Origin: Clostridia bacterium
Lineage (GTDB): Bacteria > Bacillota > Clostridia > Oscillospirales > CAG-272
Direction of reading: 5' to 3'
Assembly (NCBI GenBank): GCA_017622085.1
Contig: JAGARU010000075.1
Location: forward strand, 1-58,345
Length of the DNA stretch: 58,345 nt
The notes under the pieces are model-generated. The model worked only from the letters and a program-made list of their open reading frames with translations. It was not told where the DNA came from and did no database searches. Shown piece by piece: positions 24,322-33,134 of this stretch; within the stretch, counting starts at the first letter, position 1, and every line of letters starts with the position of its first letter. Position numbers and translations under genes: made by a program.

Positions 24322-26211
24322 ATGACCTTTTACGAACGAGCCAAAGAGCTGGTCGCTAAAATGACCATCGAAGAAAAAATGGCGCAAATGCGCTACGACG
24401 CTCCCGCTATCCCCCGTCTCGGCATACCCGCCTACAACTGGTGGAGCGAATGCCTCCACGGCGTTGCCAGACAGGGCTGCGCCACCGTCTTTCCCCAGGC
24501 CATCGGCATGGCCGCCAGCTATAACACCGATCTGATGTATCGGGTGGCCACCGCCATCTCCGACGAGGCGCGCGCCAAGTACAATAAGTTCAAATCCTTC
24601 GGCAACACCGAGATGTATCAGGGTCTTACCTACTGGTCGCCCAACATCAACATCTTCCGCGATCCTCGCTGGGGTCGGGGTCATGAGACCTACGGTGAGG
24701 ATCCGCTTCTCACCGGAAAAATGGGCACGGCCTTTATCCGCGGCCTGCAGGGCGAGGGCAAGTACCGCAAGCTGGACGCCACCGTCAAGCACTACGCAGT
24801 CCACAGCGGCCCGGAATATGAGCGCCACGGCTTCAATGCGGTGGTGTCGAAGAAGGATCTTTATGAAACCTACCTTGCCGCCTTTAAGTATTGCATCGAT
24901 CACGCCCACCCCTCCGCCGTTATGGGCGCCTATAACCGGGTCAACGGCGAGGCCTGCTGCGGTAGCAAAACGCTGCTGAAGGACATCCTCTACGGCGAGT
25001 TCGGCTTTGACGGCTACGTGGTCTCCGACTGCGGTGCCATCCACGACATCAACGCCGGCCATAAGATCACCGCAAACGAGGCAGAGAGCGCCGCTCTGGC
25101 GGTCAACAACGGCTGTCAGCTGAACTGTGGAGATGCATACCTGAGCCTCTACGAGGCCTACGAGCAGGATCTCATCGAGGAGGAGACCATCACCGATGCG
25201 GTCACCAAGCTCTTTGAGGCGCGCTTCCGCCTTGGTATGTTTGATGACGATTGTGAGTACGACAACATCCCTTACGAGGTGGTGGAATGCGACGCCCACC
25301 GCGCCTTGAACCTGAAAATGGCCGAGGAGAGCATGGTGCTCTTAAAGAACAACGGCATCTTGCCTCTTGATCAAAAAAAGATCAAAACCATCGCCCTCAT
25401 CGGCCCCAACTGCGACGACACCGGCGTGCTGAAGGGCAATTACAACGGCACACCCTCCCGTTATGCCACCTTCCTGCGCGGCCTGCAGGATGCCTTTGAC
25501 GGTAAGATCCTCTATTCCCACGGCTGTCACATAAACGATCCCAACACCGGCAACTGGTGCGGCCATCCCGTCCGCGAGGCCGTTATTGTGGCGGAAATGG
25601 CAGACGTCGTAATCTTCTGCATGGGACTGAACCCCTCTATGGAGGGCGAGGAGGGCGACACCTTCAACGGCGGCGTTGCCGGCGACAAGAAGGATCTTTC
25701 CCTCCCTCTGCCCCAGCAAAAGCTGTTCCAAGAGGTGATGAAGGTGGGCAAGCCCACGGTCTTTGTCAACGTCAGCGGAAGCTGTGTGTCTCTCTGCGAG
25801 CAGGACGAGCAGTGTGATGCGGTGCTCCAGTGCTTCTACCCCGGCGCAGAGGGCGGAAACGCCTTGGCAAACGTGCTGTTTGGCAAAACTTCACCCAGCG
25901 GTCGCCTGCCTGTAACCTTCTACCGTTCCACCGAGGATCTGCCGCCCTTCCGGGATTACAGCATGGAAAACCGTACCTATAAGTTCTTCAAGGGCACGCC
26001 GCTTTATCCCTTCGGCCACGGCCTTACCTATGGCGACGTGGAGGAGAAGTGGCTCAGCGACACCGAGGCCGCGGTTACCAACCGCGGCGGCATGGATACC
26101 GACTACGCTGTCCTTCGCTTCAAAACCGAGCCCCACCCGGAGCTTCTTGACTTCAAAAAGGTTCACGTTCCCGTCGGCCAGACCGTAATTGTCCGCTTCG
26201 AGGAAGAATAA
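24322..26211 (+). CDS. GH3 glycosidase, beta-xylosidase-like
   Basis: A 629-residue cytosolic enzyme. The N-terminal TIM barrel carries RDPRWGRGHETYGEDP near residue 113, as in xylan 1,4-beta-xylosidases, KHYAVHSG and the nucleophile Asp236 in VVSDCGA. The C-terminal alpha/beta domain contains MVLLKNNGILPL and the acidic loop SMEGEEGD, which probably supplies the acid/base. The FnIII-like C-terminal domain is cut to about 50 residues, so the protein is shorter than the usual 700 or more. It removes beta-linked xylose, arabinose or glucose from the non-reducing end; the exact sugar cannot be read. No signal peptide. Confidence 0.92.
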   Translation: MTFYERAKELVAKMTIEEKMAQMRYDAPAIPRLGIPAYNWWSECLHGVARQGCATVFPQAIGMAASYNTDLMYRVATAISDEARAKYNKFKSFGNTEMYQGLTYWSPNINIFRDPRWGRGHETYGEDPLLTGKMGTAFIRGLQGEGKYRKLDATVKHYAVHSGPEYERHGFNAVVSKKDLYETYLAAFKYCIDHAHPSAVMGAYNRVNGEACCGSKTLLKDILYGEFGFDGYVVSDCGAIHDINAGHKITANEAESAALAVNNGCQLNCGDAYLSLYEAYEQDLIEEETITDAVTKLFEARFRLGMFDDDCEYDNIPYEVVECDAHRALNLKMAEESMVLLKNNGILPLDQKKIKTIALIGPNCDDTGVLKGNYNGTPSRYATFLRGLQDAFDGKILYSHGCHINDPNTGNWCGHPVREAVIVAEMADVVIFCMGLNPSMEGEEGDTFNGGVAGDKKDLSLPLPQQKLFQEVMKVGKPTVFVNVSGSCVSLCEQDEQCDAVLQCFYPGAEGGNALANVLFGKTSPSGRLPVTFYRSTEDLPPFRDYSMENRTYKFFKGTPLYPFGHGLTYGDVEEKWLSDTEAAVTNRGGMDTDYAVLRFKTEPHPELLDFKKVHVPVGQTVIVRFEEE

Positions 26212-26223
26212 TCCGATGATATG

Positions 26224-26254
26224 AAAACAAGCCCCAGCCGGGGCTTGTTTTTTT
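26224..26254 (+). terminator. Terminator of the GH3 gene
   Basis: Perfect stem AAAACAAGCCCC / GGGGCTTGTTTT with an AGCC loop and T-run. Confidence 0.92.
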
Positions 26255-26368
26255 ACAGCATGGCTAAGTTCCGCCGCTTACAAGTGAGCAAACGCCGAAG
26301 CTTGGCTGCCGGGTCTTCCCGGCTGCCCGCGGGGGCCTCCTCGCTGGCAACGGAGCTACTTCGTCGCA

Positions 26369-26416
26369 AAAAAACGCCCCTCGCGTCGGGCAAGCCGACG
26401 CGAGGGGCGTTTTTTA
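26369..26416. terminator. Strong GC-rich terminator, convergent
   Basis: Stem AACGCCCCTCGCGTCGG / CCGACGCGAGGGGCGTT with GCAA loop, T-runs on both sides; it serves the minus-strand GDPD gene. Confidence 0.9.
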
Positions 26417-26427
26417 ACATCGATGCT

Positions 26428-27240
26428 CTACGCCTCAAAGCCCTCAAAGATGGAGAGCGCGTGGTCGCGGAGTGCGGCCTCGTGGTCGGCGCGGTCGCGG
26501 AGCGTCCAATAGACGCGGGTGGCGCCCATCACCGAGGTCACAAAACGGAAGAAGGGGTTTTTGCGATCCTTGTAGCGGTAGGCCACAAAGTCAGGCCGTG
26601 CGATTACGTTGAGCCACAAATTGCGAAGCAGAAAACGGGTAAGAGGCGCGGCAGAATCCTTGCTGAGCCCGCCGGACAGCTGTCCGCGTACCACGTGGGG
26701 CGCCTGTCGGCGCAGCTCGCGGAGAATGCGGGGGTCAAAGGATTCAATGCAGTAAGACCCCTTATAGCCTTCAAGATCCGCCATAACCTGCGCCACCAGC
26801 GCGGCATGGTTGCCCTCGGCCTTCAATTCCAGCACAAGAGGCACTTTTCCGTCCACCAGCCGCAAAAACTCGGAGAAGAGGGGCACGGTCTCCTCCGTGC
26901 CAAGCAGGGAGAGCTTGCTCAGCTCCTCTGCCGTCCGGTCGCGAAGGTTGCCGTCAACCCCGCAAATGCGCTTCAGCGTATCGTCGTGATGGAGCACGCA
27001 GATGCCATCGGCGCTGAGGTGAATGTCCGTCTCAATGCCGTATCCGCGCTCCACCGCCCGACGAAAGGCCGCCATGGAGTTTTCCGGGATTCCGGCCTGG
27101 TTATCAAACAAGCCTCGGTGGGCGTAATGTCCCACCAGAACGGCGCGCCGCTTGTCCTTTCGCCCCATGGCGGGAGCGATCAGAAACAGAAGAAGCGCAA
27201 GGAGCACCGCCACACCGGCGGCAACGTACCAACCGATCAT
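26428..27240 (-). CDS. Membrane-anchored glycerophosphodiester phosphodiesterase
   Basis: A 270-residue protein with one N-terminal membrane helix (residues 4-25) followed by a GDPD barrel. Active-site residues are intact: His41-Arg42, Glu53 in IPENS, Glu70 and Asp72 in ETDIH, and His85 in HHDD. It hydrolyses glycerophosphodiesters to glycerol-3-phosphate and an alcohol. The anchor suggests action at the membrane face. It starts 2 bp after the MFS stop codon, so it is the last gene of a three-gene operon. Confidence 0.92.
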   Translation of the reverse strand: MIGWYVAAGVAVLLALLLFLIAPAMGRKDKRRAVLVGHYAHRGLFDNQAGIPENSMAAFRRAVERGYGIETDIHLSADGICVLHHDDTLKRICGVDGNLRDRTAEELSKLSLLGTEETVPLFSEFLRLVDGKVPLVLELKAEGNHAALVAQVMADLEGYKGSYCIESFDPRILRELRRQAPHVVRGQLSGGLSKDSAAPLTRFLLRNLWLNVIARPDFVAYRYKDRKNPFFRFVTSVMGATRVYWTLRDRADHEAALRDHALSIFEGFEA

Positions 27241-27242
27241 TC

Positions 27243-28565
27243 TCAGTCCTCCACGTCAAAGGCCTCCAGCTTGCTGGCAGGCAGGGCGGGCTTGTTGTCG
27301 CCGTGGCGAACGAAGATCATGGTCATAAAGGACAGGGCAAGGAAGATAGCGCTGTAGGGGAACAGGGTCCAGTAGCCCACGTGATCCAGGAGCCAGCCGG
27401 ACAGAATGGGCGTAATGATCTGCGCGGTCATGGAGAAGGTGTAGTAAAGGCCCGTAAACTTACCAACGTCCGAGTCGCGGCACATTTCAACTACCATGGG
27501 CAGAGAGTTTACGTTGATGGCCGCCCAGGAGAAGCCGATCAGCACAAACAGAACGTACAGGAAGGGAGAGAACTTTCCGCCGCCAAGGGTGTAAATGGCG
27601 GCCGTGGCAAAGGCCGTGGTGATGCCGATAATGCCGATCATAATGGTGCGCTTACGGCCAATGCGGGAGGAGATCATACCGATGGGTATGTAAGAAACGA
27701 TGGCACCGGCGGTGGCGATGGTCAGGCACAAATTGGCGCTGGACAGGGACATTTCCCACTCGCGGGTGGCATAGCGGGAGAAGGCCGTGGTCACTGCGTT
27801 ATAGCCCGTGAACCACAGGGCGATGGAGGCCAGAATAAAGCCAAGACTGCGCTTGACCGGGCGGGGAAGAATCGCGCTCTTGTGCTCATCCTTCACGGTC
27901 AGGTCGTATTCCGGGTGCGCCTCGTCAAAGGCCTTCACCTCAGCGGCTACCTTCTTTTCCTTAACGGTAAGGAAGAGAACCAGCACGGAAACCACCATAA
28001 TGCCTGCAATAATCAGGAAAATGGGCAGGTAGTCGTAACGGACGTTCTTTTCCGTAAACATAAAGGTAGAGAGGAGCAGATACAGAATACCGCCTACCGC
28101 GCCCATCAGATTGATGACGGCGTTACCCTTGGAGCGAAGGGGCTTGGGGGTCAGGTCGGGCATCAGCGCAACGGCGGGGGAGCGGTAGCAGGCCATGGAC
28201 AGAAGCAGGAAGCCAAGCACGGCAATAAATACCACCAGCAGGTAGGAGCGGGGGTTGGCAAAGTAGGCGTTATCCACCAAGGGGAGCACGATCATAGCGA
28301 TCACAGCCAGGCCGGTTCCGCCCAGAATAAAGGGCATACGGCGTCCGATGGGGGTGTCCACCTTGTCGGAAAGGGTTCCAAGCAGGGGCAAGAGGAACAG
28401 CGCCAGCACGTTATCCGCCGCCATAATAAAGCCGGATACGGTGTCGTTTACGCCAAAGGTGTCTCTCAGCATCAGGGGAATTACGTTGTCGTACATCTGC
28501 CAGAAGGCGCAGATGGACATAAAGGCAAGTCCGATCAGGTAGGTGCGCTTTTGATTCAGCTTCAT
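27243..28565 (-). CDS. MFS sugar transporter (SLC45/GPH-like)
   Basis: A 440-residue protein with 12 predicted helices. The loop after helix 2 (GTLSDKVDTPIGRRMPF) is the diagnostic cytoplasmic loop of the SLC45/GPH-like sugar symporters, and the YRSPAVALMPDLTP segment in the first half also fits. The start ATG at 28565 follows GAAAGGAAAG; an earlier ATG at 28589 has no site. It probably imports a disaccharide or glycoside by proton symport. The window encodes several intracellular glycosidases, so an alpha-galactoside or xylo-oligosaccharide is plausible but not shown. Confidence 0.88.
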   Translation of the reverse strand: MKLNQKRTYLIGLAFMSICAFWQMYDNVIPLMLRDTFGVNDTVSGFIMAADNVLALFLLPLLGTLSDKVDTPIGRRMPFILGGTGLAVIAMIVLPLVDNAYFANPRSYLLVVFIAVLGFLLLSMACYRSPAVALMPDLTPKPLRSKGNAVINLMGAVGGILYLLLSTFMFTEKNVRYDYLPIFLIIAGIMVVSVLVLFLTVKEKKVAAEVKAFDEAHPEYDLTVKDEHKSAILPRPVKRSLGFILASIALWFTGYNAVTTAFSRYATREWEMSLSSANLCLTIATAGAIVSYIPIGMISSRIGRKRTIMIGIIGITTAFATAAIYTLGGGKFSPFLYVLFVLIGFSWAAINVNSLPMVVEMCRDSDVGKFTGLYYTFSMTAQIITPILSGWLLDHVGYWTLFPYSAIFLALSFMTMIFVRHGDNKPALPASKLEAFDVED

Positions 28566-28592
28566 GAATTCTTTCCTTTCGGTGATCAAAAA

Positions 28593-29189
28593 TTAAAGGT
28601 CATCTACAGGGGGGTCTTCTGTCGCAGGCGCCTCCGTGGGAAGCTCCTCCGTCTCGGTGACGGCGGACTTGTCTCTTGCGTCCGCGGCGTAGGAGAACAC
28701 GATGGTCAGGAGCAGGTAAACGATACCCATGGTAAGCTGGGCGTTGTTTTCCACCGACAGATTGAACTTGGTAAAGCCGGAGAAGAGCAGGGTGCTGAGG
28801 GTGTTGCCGAGGATGGGCACCACGATATAAACGATACCGAGGGTCTGCATCTTGCAGATCACACCGCGGTCAAAGGGATCGCCCACAGTCTGCAGATGCT
28901 TGTAAAAGCGGGCGGCAAATACGTAAACCACCACCATGGAAACGCAGACGATGGCGGCACCGAACATGATCATCTGGAGCGAGGGGAATTCCACGCCGGT
29001 CAGTCCCTCAAAGTCACCGATCATAGAGAGGAATTCGGGGTCCTCCAAAAGGCCCGTGCCTTCCAGCGCCACGAACATCACGCCGCAAAGAACGCAGATG
29101 GCGGCACCCACAATGCACAGAATATAAAGCACGGTATACAAAATCCGTAGCACGTTTGCAAGGGTCATAACCTTTTTTAAGCTATCCAT
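28593..29189 (-). CDS. Four-helix membrane protein, DUF2975-like
   Basis: A 198-residue protein with four membrane helices: one near residues 12-40, then about 65-90, 105-130 and 140-160. A short acidic C-terminal tail follows. Size and layout resemble DUF2975 proteins, which have no known biochemical role. ATG 29189 follows GGAGG. First gene of the operon with the MFS transporter and GDPD. Confidence 0.65.
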   Translation of the reverse strand: MDSLKKVMTLANVLRILYTVLYILCIVGAAICVLCGVMFVALEGTGLLEDPEFLSMIGDFEGLTGVEFPSLQMIMFGAAIVCVSMVVVYVFAARFYKHLQTVGDPFDRGVICKMQTLGIVYIVVPILGNTLSTLLFSGFTKFNLSVENNAQLTMGIVYLLLTIVFSYAADARDKSAVTETEELPTEAPATEDPPVDDL

Positions 29190-29220
29190 AAAACAGCCTC
29201 CTTTTCTTTTGGTTACTTTA

Positions 29221-29250
29221 AGTATACCATGAATCCCCATAGGCCGTCAA
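29221..29250 (-). promoter_or_regulatory. Promoter of the membrane protein-MFS-GDPD operon
   Basis: Minus strand TTGACG (29250-29245), 18-bp spacer, TATACT (29226-29221). Confidence 0.65.
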
Positions 29251-29270
29251 TGTTTTTTTGCCCGTCCCCC

Positions 29271-29299
29271 TTGCGCGGCGGCGAAAAATCCGTTATAAT
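29271..29299 (+). promoter_or_regulatory. Promoter of the GtrA gene
   Basis: TTGCGC at 29271-29276, 17-bp spacer, TATAAT at 29294-29299; divergent from the neighbouring operon. Confidence 0.7.
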
Positions 29300-29327
29300 A
29301 AGGTATCCTGTTTAAAGGAGGATCATC

Positions 29328-29732
29328 ATGCAACAGAAGCAATCTCTGATGCAAGTCATCAAGTTCACGCTGTTTTCTGCTTCGGCGGGAATCATTCAGG
29401 TTGGCTCCTTTACGCTGCTGAACGAGCTGCTCACCATGCGCTACTGGCCGGCCTATCTGATCTCGCTGCTTCTGTCCATTGTGTGGAACTTCACCCTTAA
29501 CCGTCGGTACACCTTCCAGTCGGCGGCCAACGTTCCCATTGCAATGGCGAAGGTTCTCGGCTTTTATGCCGTGTTTACTCCCCTGTCCACGTGGCTTGGG
29601 GATGTGGCAGACCGCGCGAGCGTCAACGAGTACCTGATCTTAGCGACCACTATGATCGCCAACTTTGTCCTCGAATTTCTTTTCTGTAAATTCGTGGTCT
29701 ATCGCGGTCAGGAAAACACCCGAACCAAATGA
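29328..29732 (+). CDS. GtrA family membrane protein
   Basis: A 134-residue protein with four membrane helices. The family hallmarks NFTLNRRYTFQS after helix 2 and the closing NFVLEFLFCKFVVYR are clear. GtrA proteins are thought to help move lipid-linked sugars across the membrane for cell-surface glycosylation. No glycosyltransferase gene lies beside it here. ATG 29328 follows AAAGGAGG, and a strong terminator ends the unit. Confidence 0.93.
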   Translation: MQQKQSLMQVIKFTLFSASAGIIQVGSFTLLNELLTMRYWPAYLISLLLSIVWNFTLNRRYTFQSAANVPIAMAKVLGFYAVFTPLSTWLGDVADRASVNEYLILATTMIANFVLEFLFCKFVVYRGQENTRTK

Positions 29733-29768
29733 AAAAATCAGCCGCCCTCCGGGTCGGCTGATTTTTTT
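29732..29768 (+). terminator. Terminator of the GtrA gene
   Basis: Stem AAAATCAGCCG / CGGCTGATTTT followed by a T-run. Confidence 0.92.
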
Positions 29769-29823
29769 GTTTTGCGTTGCCGGAAGAAGAGAATACCGAT
29801 TGACGTACCTGTGATAAAGCAAG

Positions 29824-29868
29824 TGCACCCTATTTTCTCCAACTTCAAGTTGGAGAAAATAGGGTGCA
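29824..29868. repeat. 45-bp perfect palindrome at the edge of the AT-rich region
   Basis: Left arm 29824-29845 and right arm 29847-29868 are exact reverse complements (22 bp) around one C. There is no T-run on either side, so it is not a standard terminator. It lies between the GtrA terminator and the promoter of the XRE regulator gene, where GC content drops. Confidence 0.9.
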
Positions 29869-29884
29869 TCAAACCAATACGCCA

Positions 29885-29913
29885 TTTAAAATTTCCTTTG
29901 CGAATGATATAAT
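29885..29913 (+). promoter_or_regulatory. Promoter of the XRE/FtsK-gamma-like gene
   Basis: TTTAAA (29885-29890), 17-bp spacer, TATAAT (29908-29913). The -35 is weak; the palindrome just upstream could matter for control. Confidence 0.5.
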
Positions 29914-29958
29914 TTAAGCGTAGCTGCAAAATATATTGATTAAAGGAGAATTTTTATA

Positions 29959-30417
29959 ATGGTGATAAAAGTGGGCGAAAATATTGCTCTTTTTCGAAAG
30001 AAGAAGGGGTTGACTCAAGACGAGCTTGCACAGATATTGATGGTCACAAATCAAGCGGTATCAAAATGGGAATCCGGCAAGTGCTATCCTGATATAGCTC
30101 TTCTCCCCGAATTAGCGCATTTATTTGAAGTTTCGATTGACGAATTGTTGGTAGGCGAATGCTTTATCAAAACGGATTCAACCGATAAAGAGGATGATTC
30201 CTTTGTATTAAAAGCAATTAAAATAGCGCAAGGAGAACAAGTATTGTCCATAATGAAGCTACAAAGGAAACTCAGAATTGGCTATGGCAGAGCAAAAAAA
30301 ATTCTTGATGATATGTGCGAAAGCGGATATATTATTAAAGATCCCGCCTGTGATTTTCGGTATTTATGCGTTAGTCATTTAGAGGAGCAACGAATTTCTT
30401 CTGAAGAAAACGAATAA
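29959..30417 (+). CDS. XRE regulator with FtsK-gamma-like C-terminal winged helix
   Basis: A 152-residue protein, RBS AAAGGAG. Residues 5-60 are a Cro/CI-type HTH (LTQDELAQILMVTNQAVSKW, then ESGKCYPD). Residues 88-140 read VLSIMKLQRKLRIGYGRAKK followed by ILDDMCESGYI, close to the FtsK gamma winged helix that binds short oriented DNA motifs in FtsK/SpoIIIE. The fusion of the two is unusual. It probably binds DNA with both domains; the target is not known. AT-rich codon use points to recent acquisition. The 45-bp palindrome about 90 bp upstream is a candidate binding site. Confidence 0.8.
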   Translation: MVIKVGENIALFRKKKGLTQDELAQILMVTNQAVSKWESGKCYPDIALLPELAHLFEVSIDELLVGECFIKTDSTDKEDDSFVLKAIKIAQGEQVLSIMKLQRKLRIGYGRAKKILDDMCESGYIIKDPACDFRYLCVSHLEEQRISSEENE

Positions 30418-30771
30418 GAGATCACAACCGGTGCAAAAAATTGTCTAAGATTATCCACACCTACACGGGCTTCGCGTTTGTGTCCACAAAAGCAGTGCTT
30501 CGTCTGTCTTAATTAAAGACTACAATTTATAAAGCATAACGGTTGAACTGATCAAAGGCTCTCCCTCTGGGAGAGCTCCCGCGATAGCGGGTGAGAGGGG
30601 ATATATTTTACCCTCTCCGTCGGATACGCCGCCACCTCTCCCATAGGGAGAGGCTTTTTTTACCTGTTCGTTTCCATAAAAATCAAACCGTGTGTAGCCA
30701 CGTTTGCTATGCTTGCTAAAGCACAGTCATTCTCAATCAACCCCCATTTGATTTTATCAATACCGCCTCCA
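30418..30771. repeat. Gene-free spacer with a GC-rich inverted repeat
   Basis: No gene. Positions 30555-30660 hold a dispersed-repeat pair (GGCTCTCCCTCTGGGAGAG ... CTCTCCCATAGGGAGAGGC) followed by TTTTTT, which may also terminate transcription of the upstream gene. Confidence 0.6.
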
Positions 30772-30800
30772 TTGAAATCAACTGTCGTTTGTGATATACT
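30772..30800 (+). promoter_or_regulatory. Promoter of the second XRE gene
   Basis: TTGAAA at 30772-30777, 17-bp spacer, TATACT at 30795-30800. Confidence 0.65.
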
Positions 30801-30844
30801 ATATACAACGAAAGCAGCTTTCAAATATTTCAAAGGAGAAACGT

Positions 30845-31690
30845 ATGAGTATTGAAATTATAGGAAAACAGATTGCATCTTTGCGTAAGGAAAAAGGAAT
30901 CAAACAAGAAGAACTCGCAAATTACGTTGGTGTAAGTACACAGGCAGTCTCCAAGTGGGAAAACGGCGGTGTCCCCGATACTGAACTTTTGCCTAAAATT
31001 GCGGACTTCTTTTGCGTTTCGGTAGATTCTTTGTTTGGACGAAATATTACGGATTACAGCGATCTTCAGTCGGCGTTGATTAAAAAAATATGCGACACTC
31101 CACGCAACGAACGCTTTAAACTTGTTTTCAATTATTGCTGGGATATGGAAAAAGCAATGATGCCCCATGGACACAGCATAGAAAAATGCAGTATTGAAGA
31201 TTATGAAAAAGAAATTGGCACAGATGCACAGCACTATTCTTCAATAATGCAAAACGACGGCTTTACCCGAATGGGAATTGCTAACCGTTCACAATATTTT
31301 TTGATAGTTCCCGACCCCCAAAGCACGGATGATGCATACTTTCATGGAATTGATTATCCTGCTTTTTTCAAAGATATTTCGGATGTAGATTTTTGGAATG
31401 CTTGTGTTTATCTAAATAAGCGTGATTACCAAAAGGCATTTACAACTGCGTTGTTTATCAACAAATTAGGGATCGATGCTGAAAAGACGGGAGAGATATT
31501 AAGCAAACTAAAAAAATACAAAATGGTATACTCAGCACAAATTGAAATGGACGATGAGATACAAACAGTATATCATTTTAGCCCTACTCCTTCGTTTATC
31601 GCTTTACTGATTTTTTCACGAGAGATTATTGAAAAACCTGAAATATTTGCATACTATAGCGGCGGCAGAGATACACCATATATTAAATAA
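30845..31690 (+). CDS. XRE-family regulator with uncharacterised C-terminal domain
   Basis: A 281-residue AT-rich gene. ATG 30845 follows AAAGGAG; an upstream in-frame ATG at 30791 overlaps the promoter. Residues 5-60 form a Cro/CI-type HTH (IKQEELANYVGVSTQAVSKW). The C-terminal 200 residues contain 'MGIANRSQYFLIVPDPQST' and a later winged-helix-like part (KLKKYKMVYSAQIEMDDEIQ); similar architectures occur in Clostridia as HTH proteins that may sense a ligand. No catalytic motif is visible. Probably a transcription factor; its targets are unknown. Confidence 0.75.
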   Translation: MSIEIIGKQIASLRKEKGIKQEELANYVGVSTQAVSKWENGGVPDTELLPKIADFFCVSVDSLFGRNITDYSDLQSALIKKICDTPRNERFKLVFNYCWDMEKAMMPHGHSIEKCSIEDYEKEIGTDAQHYSSIMQNDGFTRMGIANRSQYFLIVPDPQSTDDAYFHGIDYPAFFKDISDVDFWNACVYLNKRDYQKAFTTALFINKLGIDAEKTGEILSKLKKYKMVYSAQIEMDDEIQTVYHFSPTPSFIALLIFSREIIEKPEIFAYYSGGRDTPYIK

Positions 31691-31807
31691 TTGTGTGCGG
31701 TAGATTAGTTGTTTTTAATCAAGTCAGTGCTTGTCAAGAAAAGTGGCAAGGCATAGATGAACATAAAAAAGGACACCGTAGGTCTGCAAAATTAGCGGTA
31801 AACCCAA

Positions 31808-31930
31808 TAGCCTTCCCCAGTGGGGGAAGGTGGCACGCGAAGCGTGACGGATGAGGTGTTTCTCAACTTAAACTAACTCCTCATCCACCGCTGGCGCGGT
31901 CCCCCTTCTCCCACAGGAGAAGGCTTTTTT
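31808..31930. repeat. Inverted pair of the dispersed CTCATCC/CCTTCCCC repeat
   Basis: A left copy (31808-31857) and a right copy (31878-31930) face each other: AGCCTTCCCC...GATGAGG and CTCCTCATCC...GGAGAAGGCT. The 58.2 kb locus has the same layout. The right copy ends in TTTTTT. Confidence 0.8.
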
Positions 31931-31984
31931 GTTATGCTGAAAGCAAAGAAAAAGCCCCGCATCGCGCGGGGCGAGAAATGTTAT

Positions 31985-33055
31985 TTATTTGTACTTATCT
32001 AAAACAGCTCTGTACTCGGAGTTTTTGAGAAGCTCGGCACGTCTACCACCTTTAGCGTTAGTGCGATAATCAAGACAGGATTTGAAAAAGTTTTCGCTTA
32101 TCGCTTCTCCATAACGTTCAAAGGCGTGATTCAGTGCCTGATTTTTCGCTCTCATATCTTCAAACTTTTTTGTCACATACAGGTTTTTATCCATAACTGC
32201 GATTACCTGTTCATCCGTTCCGCCTCGATAGTTCAAGTCGTTTTCCATCCTGCCAAGGAAAGAACGCGCGAGCATAAGGAAGAATGCTTCTCCGGTCTCT
32301 TCAAAAGCATTTAGCATCAACTCACCGCATTTCAGTGTACGCTCCACCTTTTCTTCCATTGAGAGAGAAGGATTGAAAAACACGGTTCTGCCGAGTTTAT
32401 CTGCCGCGAAATCCATAAGCTCATACATATTCTTTTGAACATGAAAATAATATTCGCTTGTGTCTTTTGCAAATAGCTGTTCTGTCTTTTGTCCGCTGGT
32501 AGTATACCAATCGGTAAATTTTGTTTTGTAGATCTCAAGTGCTTCTTCCGTTTTGCCTTCCGCATGAAGAATTTTCGCACGCATATTCCACGCGCCAAGG
32601 CGCAAGTCTTCTTCGGTGCAGCCGCCGAGTATCTTTTCACAGATGGCACGGAATTCGTCCTTGTGTTCAAGCAGAACAACGGGATCGTTATCAGCCAAGT
32701 CACCGCCAACATTCCACATATAGTAGTGCATGATCCAATAATCATTAGGATAATCGTGGTATGCTTTGACGATAATTTCACGACCTTTTTGGTCATTCCA
32801 ATGCTGTCTATACAGAGCAATTACTTCGTCAATCTCCGCTTGAATTTTTTCTTGATTGTACCCCATAATCTCATCGAGCGTTACTCCAAAGAAATAAGCC
32901 AATGGTTGGAGAAGTGTGATATCGGGGTAAGTCTCGCCGCGCTCCCACTTGCTCACTGCTGCACCAGTAACATTCATCGCAACCGAAAGCTGTTCCTGCG
33001 TAATATTTTTGGCTGTGCGCAAACGCTTAATATTTGCACCAATTGTCATTTCCAT
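31985..33055 (-). CDS. XRE-family regulator with TPR-like C-terminal region
   Basis: A 356-residue protein. The start ATG at 33055 is 6 nt after GGAGGT; the open frame runs upstream to 33343 through repeat DNA. Residues 1-65 are a Cro/CI-type HTH (NITQEQLSVAMNVTGAAVSKW, shortened here). The rest is helical and resembles tandem tetratricopeptide-like helices (KILHAEGKTEEALEIYKTKF), as in regulators that sense peptides or partner proteins. The DNA-binding half is similar to the other XRE genes nearby. Function is inferred as transcriptional control only. Confidence 0.78.
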   Translation of the reverse strand: MEMTIGANIKRLRTAKNITQEQLSVAMNVTGAAVSKWERGETYPDITLLQPLAYFFGVTLDEIMGYNQEKIQAEIDEVIALYRQHWNDQKGREIIVKAYHDYPNDYWIMHYYMWNVGGDLADNDPVVLLEHKDEFRAICEKILGGCTEEDLRLGAWNMRAKILHAEGKTEEALEIYKTKFTDWYTTSGQKTEQLFAKDTSEYYFHVQKNMYELMDFAADKLGRTVFFNPSLSMEEKVERTLKCGELMLNAFEETGEAFFLMLARSFLGRMENDLNYRGGTDEQVIAVMDKNLYVTKKFEDMRAKNQALNHAFERYGEAISENFFKSCLDYRTNAKGGRRAELLKNSEYRAVLDKYK

Positions 33056-33105
33056 AATCATACCTCCATAGAGATAAAAGTAAGCCGACGTCTGCTTCTG
33101 TTTAT

Positions 33106-33134
33106 ATTTTATAGCACAAAACAGTTTCAGTAAA
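33106..33134 (-). promoter_or_regulatory. Promoter of the XRE-TPR gene
   Basis: Minus strand TTTACT (33134-33129), 17-bp spacer, TAAAAT (33111-33106). Confidence 0.5.
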
